The notes under the pieces were generated by a model. The model saw only the letters and a program-made list of their open reading frames with translations. It searched no databases and was not told the origin of the DNA. Both the position numbers and the translations under genes were made by a program. A stretch of DNA of 14,596 bases from Phycisphaerales bacterium (GTDB lineage Bacteria; Planctomycetota; Phycisphaerae; Tepidisphaerales; Tepidisphaeraceae), in the NCBI GenBank assembly GCA_028288945.1, contig JAQGHH010000113.1:1-14596 (forward strand), given 5' to 3'. Within the stretch, counting starts at the first letter, position 1; every line of letters begins with the position of its first letter. Shown piece by piece: positions 13,886 to 14,596 of the stretch.

Positions 13886-14100
13886 TCCCTCTCCCTCGTA
13901 ACTCAGGGGAGAGGGCAGGGGTGAGGGGCCGAGCGTAAAGTTGCGTCGATCGGACAATGTCTCCTGTAGGGTCCGCACTGCGGACCGCTTCCGCGCCGAA
14001 AGCGGAGAGAAGGTCCGCAGTGCGGACCCTACAAGATTCGGGCGCAACTTGGCCTCCCGGCCCTCACCCTAACTCTCTCACCGGAGTACGGGGGAGAGCG
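13886..14100. repeat. Nested inverted-repeat element (REPIN/MITE-like) upstream of the glmM-type gene
   Basis: The 417-bp gap 13726-14142 has no gene; most of it is this element. The core is two perfect 22-bp arms (13965-13986 and 14012-14033), each containing GGTCCGCA and TGCGGACC around one base, with a 25-bp spacer. Outside these are 8-bp arms AAGTTGCG (13938-13945) and CGCAACTT (14043-14050). Outside those, 13886-13928 and about 14058-14100 are imperfect inverted copies of a CTCTCCC...GGGTGAGGG unit; the left one also has a 9-bp hairpin, CCCTCTCCC (13887-13895) with GGGAGAGGG (13907-13915). No transposase is present. I see nothing notable in 13726-13885. Confidence 0.78.
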
Positions 14101-14142
14101 GACCAATGCCGCGCATCCGCTTACATAAGAAGGAATCGCGGC

Positions 14143-14596
14143 ATGGAAGCATTAATGATCGGCGTTTCGGGGATGCGGGGGACCATCGGCGGCACGCTCA
14201 CGCCCCCCGTCGTCGGGCGGATGGCGGCGGCGTTTGCCGTCTGGCTCAAGCAGAACGCCACGCCGGTCGACGGCAAGCACTTTCGCCTGGTGATCGGCCG
14301 CGACAGCAGGCCCAGCGGGCCGTGGGTGCGCGACGCGGCCGCCGCCGCCCTGACCGCCAGCGGAATCGAAGTGATCGACCTCGATATCGTCACGACGCCC
14401 GGCGTCGCGATGATGGTCAAGCACCTGAACGCGGACGCCGCGATGATCGTCACGGCGTCGCACAATCCGATCGAATGGAACGGCCTGAAGCTTCTCAACC
14501 GCGCCGCAACCGCCCCGCCCCCCGCCGACGCCGAGGCGATTAAACGTCTCTACAACGAGCAGCGATCCGATTTCGTCCGAGTCGAATCGCTCGTCC
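14143..14596 (+). CDS. glmM: Phosphoglucosamine/phosphomannomutase family protein, N-terminal part (3' end outside window)
   Basis: This alpha-D-phosphohexomutase runs open to the right edge: 151 codons are visible out of an expected 450 or so. It opens MEALMIGVSGMRGTIGGTLT, matching the family's first strand and the conserved S-G-x-R-G loop. VIGRDSRPSGPWVR is at 50-63. The phosphoserine active-site motif TASHNP has Ser106, followed by EWNGLKLL. GlmM, which converts glucosamine-6-phosphate to glucosamine-1-phosphate for cell-envelope precursors, is the likeliest identity; a phosphomannomutase or phosphoglucomutase cannot be excluded without the sugar-binding loop. AAGAAGGA at 14127-14134, 8 nt before the ATG, is a good ribosome-binding site and fixes the start. 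The nested palindrome at 13886-14100 sits directly ahead and may carry or disturb its promoter. Confidence 0.88.
   Translation, partial: MEALMIGVSGMRGTIGGTLTPPVVGRMAAAFAVWLKQNATPVDGKHFRLVIGRDSRPSGPWVRDAAAAALTASGIEVIDLDIVTTPGVAMMVKHLNADAAMIVTASHNPIEWNGLKLLNRAATAPPPADAEAIKRLYNEQRSDFVRVESLV

Overview
The window is GC-rich and gene-dense and looks like a chromosomal segment of a planctomycete, possibly a Phycisphaerae-like lineage. This rests on the DUF1552 protein at the left edge, few clear Shine-Dalgarno sequences, mostly single genes or pairs rather than long operons, and many palindromic and heptameric dispersed repeats. The lineage call is an inference; there is no rRNA to confirm it. I found no tRNA, rRNA, CRISPR array, transposase, phage gene or defence gene.

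Layout. 3-1043 (+) is the C-terminal part of a DUF1552 protein. 1137-2042 (+) is a seven-repeat beta-propeller protein. 2173-2655 (-) is an unrecognised 160-residue protein. 2718-3683 (-) is ribF. 3887-4687 (+) is an exported dienelactone-hydrolase-like protein, closed by a bidirectional terminator at 4745-4767. 4796-5227 (-) is a DUF2203 protein. 5623-6540 (-) is a low-complexity acidic protein with a C-terminal membrane anchor. 6749-7570 (+) is rsmE, followed by a four-helix membrane protein at 7627-8463 (+). 8530-9624 (-) is trpS. 9954-10313 (+) is a small DUF4359-like protein. 12020-10349 (-) is an HU-like gene overlapping a bioF-type gene by 8 nt. 12124-12459 (-) is a small lipoprotein. 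12712-13674 (-) is a serine acetyltransferase. 14143 to the right edge (+) is the start of a glmM-type phosphohexomutase.

Most genes are housekeeping: flavin cofactors, 16S rRNA methylation, Trp-tRNA charging, biotin or a related alpha-oxoamine pathway, nucleoid structure, cysteine and amino sugars. They do not form one pathway.

The most interesting signal is repeats that have entered coding sequence. (1) The trpS start codon lies inside an array of seven 7-bp units, and two units spaced 21 bp apart each offer an in-frame ATG. (2) bioF carries a 76-bp inverted-repeat element that is translated in frame and adds roughly 45 residues between the substrate-binding part and the PLP-stacking His. 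(3) rsmE carries a GGGTTCA heptamer array in a low-complexity loop. Related heptamers lie at 3839-3866 and 6620-6647, and nested palindromic elements fill the gaps at 2057-2167, 12529-12656 and 13886-14100. Together these suggest a lineage-specific repeat load that tolerates in-frame insertion into essential genes, comparable in principle to the palindromic elements known inside Rickettsia genes.
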